DNA of 64,000 bases from Megasphaera coli (GCF_900095855.1 NZ_FMIY01000002.1:797322-861321); one strand, 5' to 3'; positions 43,990 through 53,508 are shown, counted from the first letter of the stretch. Notes: generated by a model not told the origin, from the letters alone. Translations and numbers: made by a program.

Positions 43990-44847
43990 TCAGTTGGATT
44001 TTTTCTTGCTGATTTCCATGCGCATACGTTCCATATTATCCTTAAACGTTTCCGAATCGGCCATGGCAATACGCGTATAGAGTATGTCCGCAACGGCCAT
44101 GTGAATCAGACGGGACGCGCCGGCTTCAGAAGAGTAATTGACCTCCCGCCCCATACCGTGCAGGCAAATATCGGCAAGCTTCGCCAAGGGCGGGTGAATA
44201 TGGCTGGTCAGGGCGATAACGGCCGCGCCTCTCTTTTTCGCCACCTTCACGGACTGTATAAGCTCGTCTGTCGCTCCCGTGTGAGAGACGGCAATGACCG
44301 CATCCTGCGGTGTGAGCATAGCCGCCGACGTCACCTGCATATGGGAATCGGAATAATCCTGAATGGCAAAACCGAGACGCAAATACCGTGTCATAATATC
44401 ACGACAGACCGTTGCGGAATTGCCGAACCCGTAGACGGCGATGCGCCGAGCCTGCCGCAAAACTGCGGCAGCCCGGTCTACAGCCCGATAGTCGAGAAGT
44501 TGAAGCGTATCCAATAATCCGTCTGTAATATTCTGAAATATTTTAGCCGCAACGGCACTGCACGAATCGTCAACGCCGATATCATGGTAGTTTTGCATTT
44601 CACTGGTCAGCAAATATGCCGTCAAGGCCTGCTTTAATTCTTGTCCCCCCCTGTACCCCAGTTTCTTACAAAACCGGGATACCGTAATTTCCGAACTCTC
44701 CGTTTGATCTGCAATCTCGGAAATGGTCATTCTCAAAAAAACTTCCGGCTGCTGTGCCATGTATTCGGCAATGCGCCGTTCCGATTTGGTCATGCCGGGA
44801 TAGGCGCTGCGGAGAAAGGGGATTTTTTCTATATTTTCATTAATCAT
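43990..44847 (-). CDS. MurR/RpiR-family transcriptional regulator, probable gluconate regulator
   Basis: The 285-residue protein has an N-terminal RpiR helix-turn-helix (YPGMTKSERRIAEYMAQQPE, TISEIADQTESSEITVSRFC) and a C-terminal SIS sugar-phosphate domain (RRIAVYGFGNSATVCRDIM, AVIAVSHTGATDELIQSVKV). Position inside gntK-gnd-gntP suggests it senses gluconate or 6-phosphogluconate. The sign of control is not shown by sequence. Confidence 0.9.
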   Translation of the reverse strand: MINENIEKIPFLRSAYPGMTKSERRIAEYMAQQPEVFLRMTISEIADQTESSEITVSRFCKKLGYRGGQELKQALTAYLLTSEMQNYHDIGVDDSCSAVAAKIFQNITDGLLDTLQLLDYRAVDRAAAVLRQARRIAVYGFGNSATVCRDIMTRYLRLGFAIQDYSDSHMQVTSAAMLTPQDAVIAVSHTGATDELIQSVKVAKKRGAAVIALTSHIHPPLAKLADICLHGMGREVNYSSEAGASRLIHMAVADILYTRIAMADSETFKDNMERMRMEISKKKSN

Positions 44848-44872
44848 ATGTCAACACTCTCTGCCTGAATGA

Positions 44873-46192
44873 CTATGCCACAAAAGCATTCAATACGAGT
44901 ACGCCGATGAGGCCCATAACCGCGATAATCGTTTCCAAGGCGCACCACGTACGCATCGTTTCTTTTACGGTTAAGCCGAAAAATTCCTTAAACAGCCAAA
45001 AACCCGGATCGTTGGGCGGACTGAAAATCAGAGATCCTGCGCCCGTCGCCAAAACCATGAGCTCCGGATTGGCACCGGTAGCGGCACAAATGGGGGCGGC
45101 AATACCGCCGGCTGTAAGAGCCGCAACGGTCGCCGAACCGCAAGCCGTACGAATAACGGCCGCTACAAGCCATGCAAGGACGAGAGGCGCAAGACCCGCG
45201 TCGGCAACGAGGGTACCGATATACGTTCCCACACCGCTGTCGATGAGAATCTGCTTCAATGCACCGCCTGCACCGACGATGAGAAGAATCATGGCAATAG
45301 CGAGAATGGCATCCTTAACGGTAATCATGATTTCATCCATCTTTTTGCCGCGCGCCAGGCCGAATGTATACAAAGCTATAGCCACGGAAATGGTCAGGGC
45401 CATGTCGGGCTGGCCGAGGAACTCGAGGATCACTGCCGCCGCCGACGCCTGGTCGAGGACGAGTTTGGCAATAGCCGATGCCGCCATGAGGACGACCGGC
45501 ACGAGGGCCGTGAATACGGAAACGCCGAAGCTCGGCATTTCTTCATCGGCAAAAATTTTAGGATTATACAGTCCTTCAGGAATGGCCGGATTAATATCTT
45601 TCGTGAAGTTGTAGAACAAAGGACCTGCAACGATGGCCGTAGGCACGGCAATAACGGCGCCGTATATGAGGGTCATGCCGATATCGGCATTATAAATGAC
45701 GGCAATGGCGGTAGGACCCGGGTGGGGCGGCAGAAATCCGTGTGTTACGGACAGGGCTGCAGCCATAGGGATACCCACTTCAAGAAGAGGAATCTTCGCT
45801 TCCGCCGCAATCGTGAATACGAGCGGTATGAGCAGGACGAAGCCGATTTCGTAAAAGAGGGCAATACCGACGATAAAGCCCGTCAGACTGACAGCCCATT
45901 TGACGTTCTGCCGACCGAAAACGTTGATCAGCGTCGTCGCAATACGCTGCGCACCGCCGCTTTCGGCCATGAGCTTGCCCAAAACGGCACCGAACGACAC
46001 GACGATAGCCAAGCCGCCGAGGGTGCCGCCCAATCCCTTCTCAATGGTGGGAATAAGCTTGGCAACGGGCATTCCTTCGGCCAGGCCGACGAGTCCTGCT
46101 ACGAGCAGGAGCGCAAGAAAGCTGTTGAGCTTAACGCGCACAATAAGAAAAAACAAGACGAGTATGCCGATTGCTAAAATAATTAATGGCAT
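44873..46192 (-). CDS. gntP: Gluconate:H+ symporter (GntP family)
   Basis: The 439-residue, highly hydrophobic protein starts MPLIILAIGILVLFFLIV. It has GntP-family landmarks: GLGGTLGGLAIVVSFGAVLG, HGFLPPHPGPTAIAV, and IRTACGSATVAALTAGGIAA. It imports gluconate. AGGAGGTG lies nine bases before the ATG at 46192. It follows gnd by 57 bases. Confidence 0.93.
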   Translation of the reverse strand: MPLIILAIGILVLFFLIVRVKLNSFLALLLVAGLVGLAEGMPVAKLIPTIEKGLGGTLGGLAIVVSFGAVLGKLMAESGGAQRIATTLINVFGRQNVKWAVSLTGFIVGIALFYEIGFVLLIPLVFTIAAEAKIPLLEVGIPMAAALSVTHGFLPPHPGPTAIAVIYNADIGMTLIYGAVIAVPTAIVAGPLFYNFTKDINPAIPEGLYNPKIFADEEMPSFGVSVFTALVPVVLMAASAIAKLVLDQASAAAVILEFLGQPDMALTISVAIALYTFGLARGKKMDEIMITVKDAILAIAMILLIVGAGGALKQILIDSGVGTYIGTLVADAGLAPLVLAWLVAAVIRTACGSATVAALTAGGIAAPICAATGANPELMVLATGAGSLIFSPPNDPGFWLFKEFFGLTVKETMRTWCALETIIAVMGLIGVLVLNAFVA

Positions 46193-46249
46193 GCTGTGCA
46201 CCTCCTGTATAGAAAAATAATTGCCGGCCGCAGAAGCGGCGAAAAAGTA

Positions 46250-47653
46250 CTAATGCCGTTTCCAATCGTGGTGAACCGCTTCTCCCGTATCGACGCGCTC
46301 AAAGGTGTGAGCGCCGAAATAATCGCGCAGTCCCTGAATCAGGTTGGCCCCGACGGACCGGCTGCGGAATATGTCTATATACTCCAAGGCACTCATGTAT
46401 GCCGGTACGGGAATACCGCCGAGGGCGGCCGCCGAAACGGTGTGCCGCAGGTTGTCCGTACCGTCGTTGATGCGCATGAGGAAAAATTCGTCGAACATAA
46501 GATTTTCCAAGGACGGATTATGTTGAAAGGCTTCCACTATTTTATTGAGAAAATCGGCCTGAATAATGCAGCCGGCTCGGAAAACGGAAGCGATATCGGA
46601 AAAGTTCAAATGCCAACCGTAGGCGTCCGATGCCGTGTGATACAAGGAAAAGCCCTGCGCATAGGCAATGATTTTGGCCGTATACAAGCTCTTCCGCACC
46701 ATTTCCGCAAAGGCCTCTTTATCGGCACGGGAACATTCCGACTGTGCCATAGCCCGGCGTGCCGTTATACGACCGGAATCGTTGGATGAAATACGTGTGT
46801 TGCAGGCGGCATCGATCATGGAAACGTTTACGCCGAGGCGCATAGCTTCCATACACGTCCAACGGCCGGTTCCCTTTTGGCCGGCCTTGTCGACGATCTT
46901 GTCGATAATATAACCGGCGGCGACATCATCGTGCTCCGCCAAAATATCTGCGGCCGCACCGATGAGAAAGCTCTTCAGCTCGCCCTGATTCCAACTGCGG
47001 AGGATTTCGGACATTTCCTGATTCGTAAAGCGGCCCACGTATTTGAGAAGTAAATAGGTTTCGGCAATAAGCTGCATATCGGCGTATTCAATGCCGTTGT
47101 GCACCATTTTCACAAAATGGCCGGCTCCGTTTTCGCCCATATAGGCACAGCAGGGCCTGCCGTCGTCCGCTTTGGCCGCAATAGCCTCATAAACGGGCCG
47201 AATGGCTTCATAAGCGGATGCGTCGCCGCCGGGCATGATGGACGGTCCCTTACGTGCCCCTTCTTCACCGCCCGAAATACCCATGCCGAAAAAAAGCACT
47301 CCCTTTTCCTTACACTGTATGCAGCGGCGCCGCGTGTCGCCGAAAAAGGAGTTGCCGCCGTCAATGATGATATCGCCCGGCTCAAGAATATCCAACAGCT
47401 GAAGGACCATGCTGCCTACCGGCGCGCCGGCCATGATCATGAGCATGACCTTGCGCGGTTTTTCCAGGGAGTCTACAAATCCTTTCAAGTCATAGTAAGG
47501 TGTAATATTTTCATGCGGCCGCTCAGCCGTAAATTGTTTCGTCAAATCAGGGGTATAGTTGTATACGGATACGCGAAAGCCGTGATCCGCCATATTCAGG
47601 GCAAGATTGCTGCCCATGACAGCCATGCCGATGACCCCGATGTCCTGTGCCAC
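46250..47653 (-). CDS. gnd: 6-Phosphogluconate dehydrogenase (decarboxylating)
   Basis: Gnd makes ribulose 5-phosphate, CO2 and NAD(P)H from 6-phosphogluconate. The 467 residues have the dinucleotide motif IGVIGMAVMGSNLALNMADH, GISGGEEGARKGPSIMPGG, HFVKMVHNGIEYADMQLIAE with the catalytic Lys, and KGTGRWTCMEAMRLGV. The start is a GTG after AAGGAGGACC. It lies 12 bases after the kinase gene. Confidence 0.97.
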   Translation of the reverse strand: MAQDIGVIGMAVMGSNLALNMADHGFRVSVYNYTPDLTKQFTAERPHENITPYYDLKGFVDSLEKPRKVMLMIMAGAPVGSMVLQLLDILEPGDIIIDGGNSFFGDTRRRCIQCKEKGVLFFGMGISGGEEGARKGPSIMPGGDASAYEAIRPVYEAIAAKADDGRPCCAYMGENGAGHFVKMVHNGIEYADMQLIAETYLLLKYVGRFTNQEMSEILRSWNQGELKSFLIGAAADILAEHDDVAAGYIIDKIVDKAGQKGTGRWTCMEAMRLGVNVSMIDAACNTRISSNDSGRITARRAMAQSECSRADKEAFAEMVRKSLYTAKIIAYAQGFSLYHTASDAYGWHLNFSDIASVFRAGCIIQADFLNKIVEAFQHNPSLENLMFDEFFLMRINDGTDNLRHTVSAAALGGIPVPAYMSALEYIDIFRSRSVGANLIQGLRDYFGAHTFERVDTGEAVHHDWKRH

Positions 47654-47665
47654 GTTCGGTCCTCC

Positions 47666-49213
47666 TTATAATTTGTTCTGATATGCCGTAATCGCCGTAA
47701 ATTCAGGCTGTAAATTTTCGTAAATCCGTTCAAAAATCCGAAACAGCTCTTTATATACGGCTACGTTTTCCGCCTGCGGCACATATACCTTCTTCGGATG
47801 GACGAGGCTTGCCGTATCGGCAATACCGCTCAATTTTCCGCCGGAAATAAAGCCCAGGACGGCAGCGCCGAAAGCGGCACCTTCACTGTTGTCGGGAAGC
47901 GTAATGGGCTCGTTCAATACATCGGCAAGAATTTGCAGCCAAAGCTGAGACTTTGTAAAGCTGCCGCTCACACGAATGTCTTCAACGGAGCCGAACTCAC
48001 GCAGGGCCGACATAACGCTGTTCAGACTGTAGCAAATACCTTCCATGACGGCGCGGATCATGTGCGAACGGCTGTGATTTAAGGAAAAGCCGAAAAACAT
48101 ACCGCGCAGCTCCGAATTCCAGTAGGGAGCACGTTCGCCCGTAAAGTAAGGCAGACAAATAAGGCCGTCCGCACCGGCATCGACGTGTTCCGCCTTCATA
48201 GTCATGAGATCGTACGGGTCGATGTCGAGGGATTCCAGGGCACTGCCGCCGTAATGGCAAATTTTGTCGCGTACCCAGCGCAAAATCATGCCGCCGTTGT
48301 TGACGGCACCGCCGGCGACCCACACATCATCGGTCAGGTTGTAGCACCACGTGCGCATGCGCTTGTCCGTCTTCGGTGCCTGTGTCAGCATGCGCAGAGC
48401 GCCGCTCGTACCGATAGTGCCGCTCAACTGGCCCGGATTGACGGCACCGATGCCGACATTGACGAGAACGCCGTCCGTAGCGCCGATAACGACGGGAAGG
48501 CCCGCAGGCAGGCCCATGGAAGCGGCAGCGCTGTCCGTAAGGGTGCTGCTGTATGTCGTCGAGACGACAGGAGGCATATAGTCTTTAGAAATACCTGCGT
48601 ACTGCAGGATTTCTTCATCCCATTCCAAAATAAACTCATTGTACAGGCCGCTTGCACTGGCCGCGGAACGGTCAATAACCCATTCACCCGTAAAGTTACG
48701 AAAAATATAGTCCTTCAGAGAACCTACGTATTTCATTTGGCTGAATAAGTCCGGCTGGTGCCTGCGCAGCCAAATAATTTTGGCCAACGGATAGCAGGCG
48801 TGTACAGGGCAGCCCGTCCGTTCATAAAAGCTGCGGCACAAGTCGGCATCAAGCTTCATGTCCCGCACAATGCCGGCACTGCGGCTGTCCGCCCAAGTCT
48901 GCATGTCCATGAGGGGCTGCTTGTTTTTATCAAGACCAGCAAAGCTGTGCATGACTGTACTCAAAGCAATACCGGATAATTCCTTATTCTTATAGCGCAG
49001 CTGTGACGCCGTTCTGCGAATAACATCTTCCACGGCTTCGTAGATTTGCAGCGGACTTTCTTCAGCCCAATCGGGATGGGGCGTCAAGAGCGGATAAAAG
49101 GCTTCCGCCGAGCACACATTTACACCTTCCGCCGTGTAAGCGATAGCGCGCACGCCCGTCGTACCGACATCAACACCTATCCAAACTTCCTGATTCGTCG
49201 AATCCATGGTCAT
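47666..49213 (-). CDS. gntK: Gluconokinase (FGGY family)
   Basis: The 515-residue sugar kinase has the phosphate motif WIGVDVGTTGVRAIAYTAEG, GLIWLRR-type and DYIFRNFTGEW segments, and the late GSFTKSQLWLQILADVLNEP and EGAAFGAAVLGF. Together with gnd and gntP the substrate is almost certainly gluconate, giving 6-phosphogluconate. It is first in the operon, about 45 bases from the promoter. A second ATG two codons in is possible. Confidence 0.92.
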   Translation of the reverse strand: MTMDSTNQEVWIGVDVGTTGVRAIAYTAEGVNVCSAEAFYPLLTPHPDWAEESPLQIYEAVEDVIRRTASQLRYKNKELSGIALSTVMHSFAGLDKNKQPLMDMQTWADSRSAGIVRDMKLDADLCRSFYERTGCPVHACYPLAKIIWLRRHQPDLFSQMKYVGSLKDYIFRNFTGEWVIDRSAASASGLYNEFILEWDEEILQYAGISKDYMPPVVSTTYSSTLTDSAAASMGLPAGLPVVIGATDGVLVNVGIGAVNPGQLSGTIGTSGALRMLTQAPKTDKRMRTWCYNLTDDVWVAGGAVNNGGMILRWVRDKICHYGGSALESLDIDPYDLMTMKAEHVDAGADGLICLPYFTGERAPYWNSELRGMFFGFSLNHSRSHMIRAVMEGICYSLNSVMSALREFGSVEDIRVSGSFTKSQLWLQILADVLNEPITLPDNSEGAAFGAAVLGFISGGKLSGIADTASLVHPKKVYVPQAENVAVYKELFRIFERIYENLQPEFTAITAYQNKL

Positions 49214-49252
49214 TTTCGATTACCGCCTTTCACGCTGCCCGTTCATCCGCAA

Positions 49253-49298
49253 GGTATTATATAATGCCATTATACCCGTTATTCACAGTATATAGCAA
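49253..49298 (-). promoter_or_regulatory. Promoter and candidate operator of the gluconate operon
   Basis: On the minus strand TTGCTA (49293-49298) and TATAAT (49269-49274) are 18 bases apart. The -10 is one arm of the perfect palindrome TATAAT-GCC-ATTATA (49260-49274). A wider inverted repeat with GGTATAAT and ATAATACC arms spans 49253-49276. This would be a natural RpiR site. Confidence 0.55.
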
Positions 49299-49347
49299 CA
49301 TTTATTTCATACTATTAAATAGATTGCGATAGCTTTTTATCATAAAT

Positions 49348-49376
49348 TTCCCCTTTTGCACAATTGCAAAAGGGGA
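49348..49376 (-). terminator. Hairpin after pyrD, probable terminator
   Basis: TTCCCCTTTTGCA and TGCAAAAGGGGAA form a perfect 13-bp stem around a short loop. The T run is weak on the minus strand (AAATTTATG). It lies six bases beyond the pyrD stop. Confidence 0.6.
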
Positions 49377-49382
49377 ATGCTT

Positions 49383-50297
49383 TTATGTCTCCAATGCGCC
49401 TACAATATCGCCGATTCGGTGTATGCCTTCGCGACGGCACCATGCTTCCATGCCGTCGGCAATTTCCGCCAAGGCACGGGGATTTATAAAATTGTATGCG
49501 CCTACTGCAACGGCACTTGCACCGGCCAACATGAATTCGACGGCATCCTGCCAGGTCGCAATGCCGCCGAGGCCCAAGACGGGAATGTCCACCTTATTTG
49601 CAACCTGCCAAACCATGCGCAGAGCAACAGGCTTTACGGCCGGGCCGGACAGGCCTCCCGTAATATTGCCGAGAAGCGGTCTGCGCGCAGTAATGTCTAT
49701 AGCCATACCCGTCAGCGTATTAATAAGGGCTACCGCGTCGGCCCCGGCCGCTTCGACGGCCTGCGCTATTACCGTAATATCCGTCACGTTAGGCGAAAGT
49801 TTTACAATAACCGGTTTTCTCGTACGGGCTTTCACACTTTTTGTCACGGCTGCCGCCGCCTGCGGATCCGTGCCGAAAATGATGCCCCCTTCTTTTACAT
49901 TCGGACAGGAAATATTCACTTCCAACGCATCCACACCGTTCACATCGAGCTTTGCCGCCATTTCTCCGTATTCATCGGCCGTACCGGCAGAGATATTGAC
50001 AATGAAACGTGTATCCAATTGTTTTACCGTCGGCAGTATATGTTTCATAAAGGCATCGATGCCAGGATTTTCGAGGCCTATGCAGTTGAGCATGCCTCCT
50101 GCCGTTTCGGCTACGCGCACACCCGGATTACCGGCACGCGGTAAAGGCGTAATTCCCTTGGAGATGACGGCGCCTACATCTTTCATGGCGAGGAAATCTT
50201 CATACTCCGTGCCGAAGCCGAAGGTACCCGAAGCGCCCATGACAGGCGTATTCATAGGCATTCCGAGGAAATTGATTCCTATACGTTCCCGCTTCAT
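49383..50297 (-). CDS. pyrD: Dihydroorotate dehydrogenase, class 1B catalytic subunit
   Basis: The 304-residue protein starts MKRERIGINFLGMPMNTPVM and contains VSKGITPLPRAGNPGVRVAE and the active-site Cys in EVNISCPNVKEGGIIFG, plus VGAYNFINP near the end. Class 1B enzymes use NAD through the PyrK subunit. The start overlaps the pyrK stop by one base (TGATG) with GGGAGGTG upstream. Confidence 0.95.
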   Translation of the reverse strand: MKRERIGINFLGMPMNTPVMGASGTFGFGTEYEDFLAMKDVGAVISKGITPLPRAGNPGVRVAETAGGMLNCIGLENPGIDAFMKHILPTVKQLDTRFIVNISAGTADEYGEMAAKLDVNGVDALEVNISCPNVKEGGIIFGTDPQAAAAVTKSVKARTRKPVIVKLSPNVTDITVIAQAVEAAGADAVALINTLTGMAIDITARRPLLGNITGGLSGPAVKPVALRMVWQVANKVDIPVLGLGGIATWQDAVEFMLAGASAVAVGAYNFINPRALAEIADGMEAWCRREGIHRIGDIVGALET

Positions 50298-51061
50298 CAG
50301 AACACCTCCCTGCCGTCAAAGACGGGCCCGTCGGTGCAAACCTTATAGCGCTTGCCGTCGATCTTGCTTTCAAAGGTACAGCCCAGACAGACGCCGATAC
50401 CGCAGGCCATGCGTTTTTCTACGGATACTTCACAGGGAAGGCCGGCCGCTGCAGCCGCCTCGGCCACGGTCCGCATCATGGCTGTCGGCCCGCATACGGC
50501 AATGCGTCCAATGGCGTGGTTTTGCAATATATGCGGTACAGCCGCAACGGCAAAGCCCTTCATACCGGCACTGCCGTCATCGGTCGTCACATAGAGCTTC
50601 TCCGCATTTTCTGCAAAAAAATCCGTCCAAAAAAGCTCTTCCCTATTTCTGCCGCCGACGAGGACTATAGGCTTATCCGGCAAGCGCCGTGCCAGGAAGA
50701 TGAGCGGCGCCAAGCCGACACCGCCGCCGACAAGAAGCGTTTTTCCCGGTTTCGTCGAAAAAGTTCCCTCACCCAAGGGACCTTCTATAGAAAAGCGGTC
50801 ACCGGTCCGCAGCTTCGCCATATTCTCCGTTCCCGTGCCGACGATGCGGTAAATAATTGTGATTTCACGGGCTTTAGCAGAAACACCGGCAATGCCGAAG
50901 GGACGGCGTAAAAAGGTATTTCTTCCTGTAAGGGCAATATTGACAAACTGCCCCGGCAAGGCCGCCGCCGCAACCTGTGGCGCCCGACAGTCGAGCTTAT
51001 ACACCGTATCCGTAACCGGACCGTTCGCCGTAACAGCCGCTTCCTCCAAGAACTTCTTCAC
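50297..51061 (-). CDS. pyrK: Dihydroorotate dehydrogenase electron-transfer subunit PyrK
   Basis: The 254-residue protein has a ferredoxin-reductase-like FAD domain (RRPFGIAGVSAKAREITIIY), an NAD domain (GKTLLVGGGVGLAPLIFLAR) and the C-terminal [2Fe-2S] cysteines (MACGIGVCLGCTFESK and KVCTDGPVF). I chose a GTG start at 51061, preceded by CAGGAGAAGAGG, because the frame upstream has no conserved residues. Confidence 0.92.
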   Translation of the reverse strand: MKKFLEEAAVTANGPVTDTVYKLDCRAPQVAAAALPGQFVNIALTGRNTFLRRPFGIAGVSAKAREITIIYRIVGTGTENMAKLRTGDRFSIEGPLGEGTFSTKPGKTLLVGGGVGLAPLIFLARRLPDKPIVLVGGRNREELFWTDFFAENAEKLYVTTDDGSAGMKGFAVAAVPHILQNHAIGRIAVCGPTAMMRTVAEAAAAAGLPCEVSVEKRMACGIGVCLGCTFESKIDGKRYKVCTDGPVFDGREVF

Positions 51062-51128
51062 ACCGCTACCTCTTCTCCTGTAAGTTTCTCTATATTCTAC
51101 CACAGGCGGCGATAGGGAAAAAGGTATT

Positions 51129-51602
51129 TTATCTATTATCGATCTTTTCCGGATACAAGTCACGGTTCATCATTCTGTAGCGGGCTATACCGGCCCATTT
51201 CGTACCGGCCTTGCCGTAATTGCAGTACGGATCGATGGAAATGCCGCCGCGCGGCAAAAACTTTCCCTGTACTTCAATGTATTTCGGCTCCATAAGAGCC
51301 TTCAAATCTTCCAGGATTATGTTGACACAATCTTCGTGAAAGGCGCCGTGATTGCGAAAGGAAAAAAGATAAATCTTGAGACTCTTGCTCTCCACCATCT
51401 TTATATCCGGCACATAGGCGATAGTAAGAGCCGCAAAATCGGGCTGTCCCGTAACGGGGCAAAGGCTCGTAAATTCGGGGCAGTTAAATTTTACGAAATA
51501 GTCGCGATTGCGGTGCTTGTTATCGAATACTTCCAATACAGTCGGATCGTATTCACTGCTGTAAGATACCTGCTTGTTTCCCAATAACGTTAATTTTTCC
51601 AT
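51129..51602 (-). CDS. queF: preQ0 reductase QueF
   Basis: QueF reduces the nitrile of preQ0 to preQ1 with NADPH. The 157-residue short form contains the catalytic region [19 protein letters not shown] with the nucleophilic Cys, and [20 protein letters not shown]. The ATG shares a base with the queC stop (TAATG). It is the last gene of the queD-queE-queC-queF operon. Confidence 0.97.
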   Translation of the reverse strand: MEKLTLLGNKQVSYSSEYDPTVLEVFDNKHRNRDYFVKFNCPEFTSLCPVTGQPDFAALTIAYVPDIKMVESKSLKIYLFSFRNHGAFHEDCVNIILEDLKALMEPKYIEVQGKFLPRGGISIDPYCNYGKAGTKWAGIARYRMMNRDLYPEKIDNR

Positions 51603-52294
51603 TATCTTATTCCTTTCAGGGCCGGATCTTGCACATGATTGGCCGCAAATGCGGCAGCCCTGTCCCGGCATGTACCGCAGCGCCCGCAGGGTATGTCGCC
51701 GTTTTCATAGCACGAACGGGTAAGTTCATACGGAACTTTGAGATCCAAGCCTATTTTTATAATAGCCGCCTTATTCATTTGTATAAACGGCGCTTCTATG
51801 CGTATCTGTCGGCCCGTCCCTTCCCAAACGGCTTTTGCCGCAGCTTCGTTAAAGGCAGGCGAACAATCGGGATAAGCAAAGCCTGCCGCGTCATCCGCAT
51901 GGGCGCCGTAATAAAGGACGCTGCTGCCGCGGCTCAAGGCGATTCCCGCCGCAACGGAAAGAAATATGCCGTTGCGAAAGGGCACATAGGTGCTGACCGG
52001 CGTCTCGCCGTTTATCTTCTCCAACTGAGCCGCATAACTTTCCTTCGGTATGTCCTCAGTCGAGTGCTTGAGCAGAGACGACGGACTGTACTGAAAAACG
52101 GTTGTCAAGTCTGTAACAAGCTGTTCCACACCGTAATGAGCCGCAATAGCCGCGGCTGCGGACAATTCGGCTTCATGCTTTTGCCCGTAGCGCACGGACA
52201 GGGCCGTCACGTTTTCCCGCCCCGCCTTTTCGATTGCCAGAGCCAAAACCGTCGTCGAATCGATGCCGCCGCTGAAAAGTACCGTTGCTTTCAT
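51602..52294 (-). CDS. queC: 7-Cyano-7-deazaguanine synthase QueC
   Basis: QueC converts 7-carboxy-7-deazaguanine to preQ0 using ATP and ammonia. The 230 residues have the PP-loop [43 protein letters not shown], and the C-terminal zinc cysteines in [19 protein letters not shown]. It follows queE by 13 bases. Confidence 0.97.
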   Translation of the reverse strand: MKATVLFSGGIDSTTVLALAIEKAGRENVTALSVRYGQKHEAELSAAAAIAAHYGVEQLVTDLTTVFQYSPSSLLKHSTEDIPKESYAAQLEKINGETPVSTYVPFRNGIFLSVAAGIALSRGSSVLYYGAHADDAAGFAYPDCSPAFNEAAAKAVWEGTGRQIRIEAPFIQMNKAAIIKIGLDLKVPYELTRSCYENGDIPCGRCGTCRDRAAAFAANHVQDPALKGIR

Positions 52295-52307
52295 TATGCT
52301 TCCTCCG

Positions 52308-52961
52308 TCATACCCCGCGCGCCGCAGGGTCCCAAATAACCTTGTGTATCTGTATTTGCAGGCGCCAGTCGTTCAGCTTGCGTTCCAACATATAGGCGAC
52401 AATTTCCTGCGGATCGACAGCTCCGAAGACGGGACTTACATAGACATGGCACCGCTTCATCAGACTGTAAGCCCTTACGATTTCTTCGGCACGCATCAAA
52501 TCCGCTCTTGACGAGACGACGAATTTCACCGTGTCGTCCGGACCCAGGCAGGCAAAATTTTTGCATATCATAGCGTCTTCGCAGCCGCTGCCGGGCAGCT
52601 TGCAGTCCATCGTAAAAACGGGATGTGCACCGCTGCAAAACGGCTGAAGCGGTACGGCACCGTTCGTCTCTATTTCTGCACGCAGGCCGGCGTCGGCCAG
52701 CAGCCGCAGGAGCTCTTTCATATCTTCCTGCAAGAGCGGCTCACCGCCTGTAAGTGTCACATTCTTAATTCCCGTTCGGGCGGCATAGGTACAGATTTCG
52801 GCCGGTGACATTTCCATATAAGGACAAGCCGCCTCATTGACCCACTGCGTGTCACAGTAAGAGCAATTCAGATTACAGCCCTTAAAGCGAATAAAGACAG
52901 CCGGTTCACCGGCTCTCCGTCCTTCGCCGTTAATGCTGACAAATTTCTCCGCCACCTGCAT
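52308..52961 (-). CDS. queE: 7-Carboxy-7-deazaguanine synthase QueE
   Basis: QueE is the radical-SAM enzyme that contracts the pterin ring. The 217 residues open AEKFVSINGEGRRAGEPAVF and carry the cluster motif KGCNLNCSYCDTQW (C-x3-C-x2-C), then NVTLTGGEPLLQ. It begins two bases after the queD stop. Confidence 0.96.
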   Translation of the reverse strand: MQVAEKFVSINGEGRRAGEPAVFIRFKGCNLNCSYCDTQWVNEAACPYMEMSPAEICTYAARTGIKNVTLTGGEPLLQEDMKELLRLLADAGLRAEIETNGAVPLQPFCSGAHPVFTMDCKLPGSGCEDAMICKNFACLGPDDTVKFVVSSRADLMRAEEIVRAYSLMKRCHVYVSPVFGAVDPQEIVAYMLERKLNDWRLQIQIHKVIWDPAARGV

Positions 52962-52963
52962 GA

Positions 52964-53383
52964 CTAAGCCTCGTAAGCGGCACAGTTAACGGGTGTCTCA
53001 TATACTTCCGTGCGGCAAACCGAAAGCCCTCTTGCCTGCAGGACATCAAAAAAGTAGCGCGCCAAATTTTCCGCCGTCGGCCTGAAAGGTACTGCACGCA
53101 GCAAAAAGCCTTCGTCCTTAAGAGCCGCCAAAGTCGCCGGTTTTAAAGAGTTTCTCTCATATATAAGCGCATGGTCGAAATAATTACAGATTTCCCGCAA
53201 TACCCGCTTCAAATCGCCGAAGTCGACGACCATACCCGCTTCCTGCCGGGTATGCTGCAAAGCTTCACCTTTAATCTGCGCCGTAACGCGCCAATGATGG
53301 CCGTGCAGATTACGGCATTTACCGTCGTAGTTTTTCAAAAAATGGGCACCGTCAAAGGTCGCTTCCGAAGTAATATAAAACAT
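52964..53383 (-). CDS. queD: 6-Carboxytetrahydropterin synthase QueD
   Basis: QueD makes 6-carboxy-tetrahydropterin from dihydroneopterin triphosphate. The 139 residues include the zinc His set in EATFDGAHFL and RNLHGHHWRV, the catalytic Cys in DGKCRNLHG, and the late TEVYETPVNCAAYE. The ATG at 53383 follows GGGAGGG closely. A TTG 12 bases upstream would consume that ribosome site. It is the first gene after the riboswitch. Confidence 0.95.
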   Translation of the reverse strand: MFYITSEATFDGAHFLKNYDGKCRNLHGHHWRVTAQIKGEALQHTRQEAGMVVDFGDLKRVLREICNYFDHALIYERNSLKPATLAALKDEGFLLRAVPFRPTAENLARYFFDVLQARGLSVCRTEVYETPVNCAAYEA

Positions 53384-53396
53384 GAACCCTCCCAAT

Positions 53397-53421
53397 AAAA
53401 AAGCTCTGCCCGTGACAGAGC
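53397..53421 (-). terminator. Regulatory terminator of the preQ1 leader
   Basis: On the minus strand GCTCTG-TCACGGG-CAGAGC is followed by six T, 14 bases before queD. Its first arm GCTCTG can instead pair with CAGGGC at the 3' edge of the aptamer. Confidence 0.8.
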
Positions 53422-53449
53422 GTTACGCCGTGAGCGCAACAAAAAACAG

Positions 53450-53492
53450 CCCTGGTTTTGTTTAAGGACAGGATGGCACAAACGAACTGTCC
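53450..53492 (-). promoter_or_regulatory. Candidate preQ1-I riboswitch aptamer
   Basis: On the minus strand GGACAG and CTGTCC form the P1 stem around TTCGTTTGTGCCATC-type loop bases. An A-rich tail TTAAACAAAACCAGGG follows. Loop GTTT can pair with AAAC of the tail to give the pseudoknot. Position between the promoter and the queDECF operon is the usual one. An Infernal search with RF00522 would decide. Confidence 0.65.
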
Positions 53493-53508
53493 GCGTTTCC
53501 GCTGTTTC

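Noticed and set aside
43971-44093. Extended N-terminus of the M50 protease
   Set aside because: It would overlap the RpiR gene by about 100 bases and lacks a ribosome site. The start at 43970 has a good one.
49423-50670. 415-residue plus-strand frame
   Set aside because: Antisense to pyrD and pyrK, both fully supported on the other strand.
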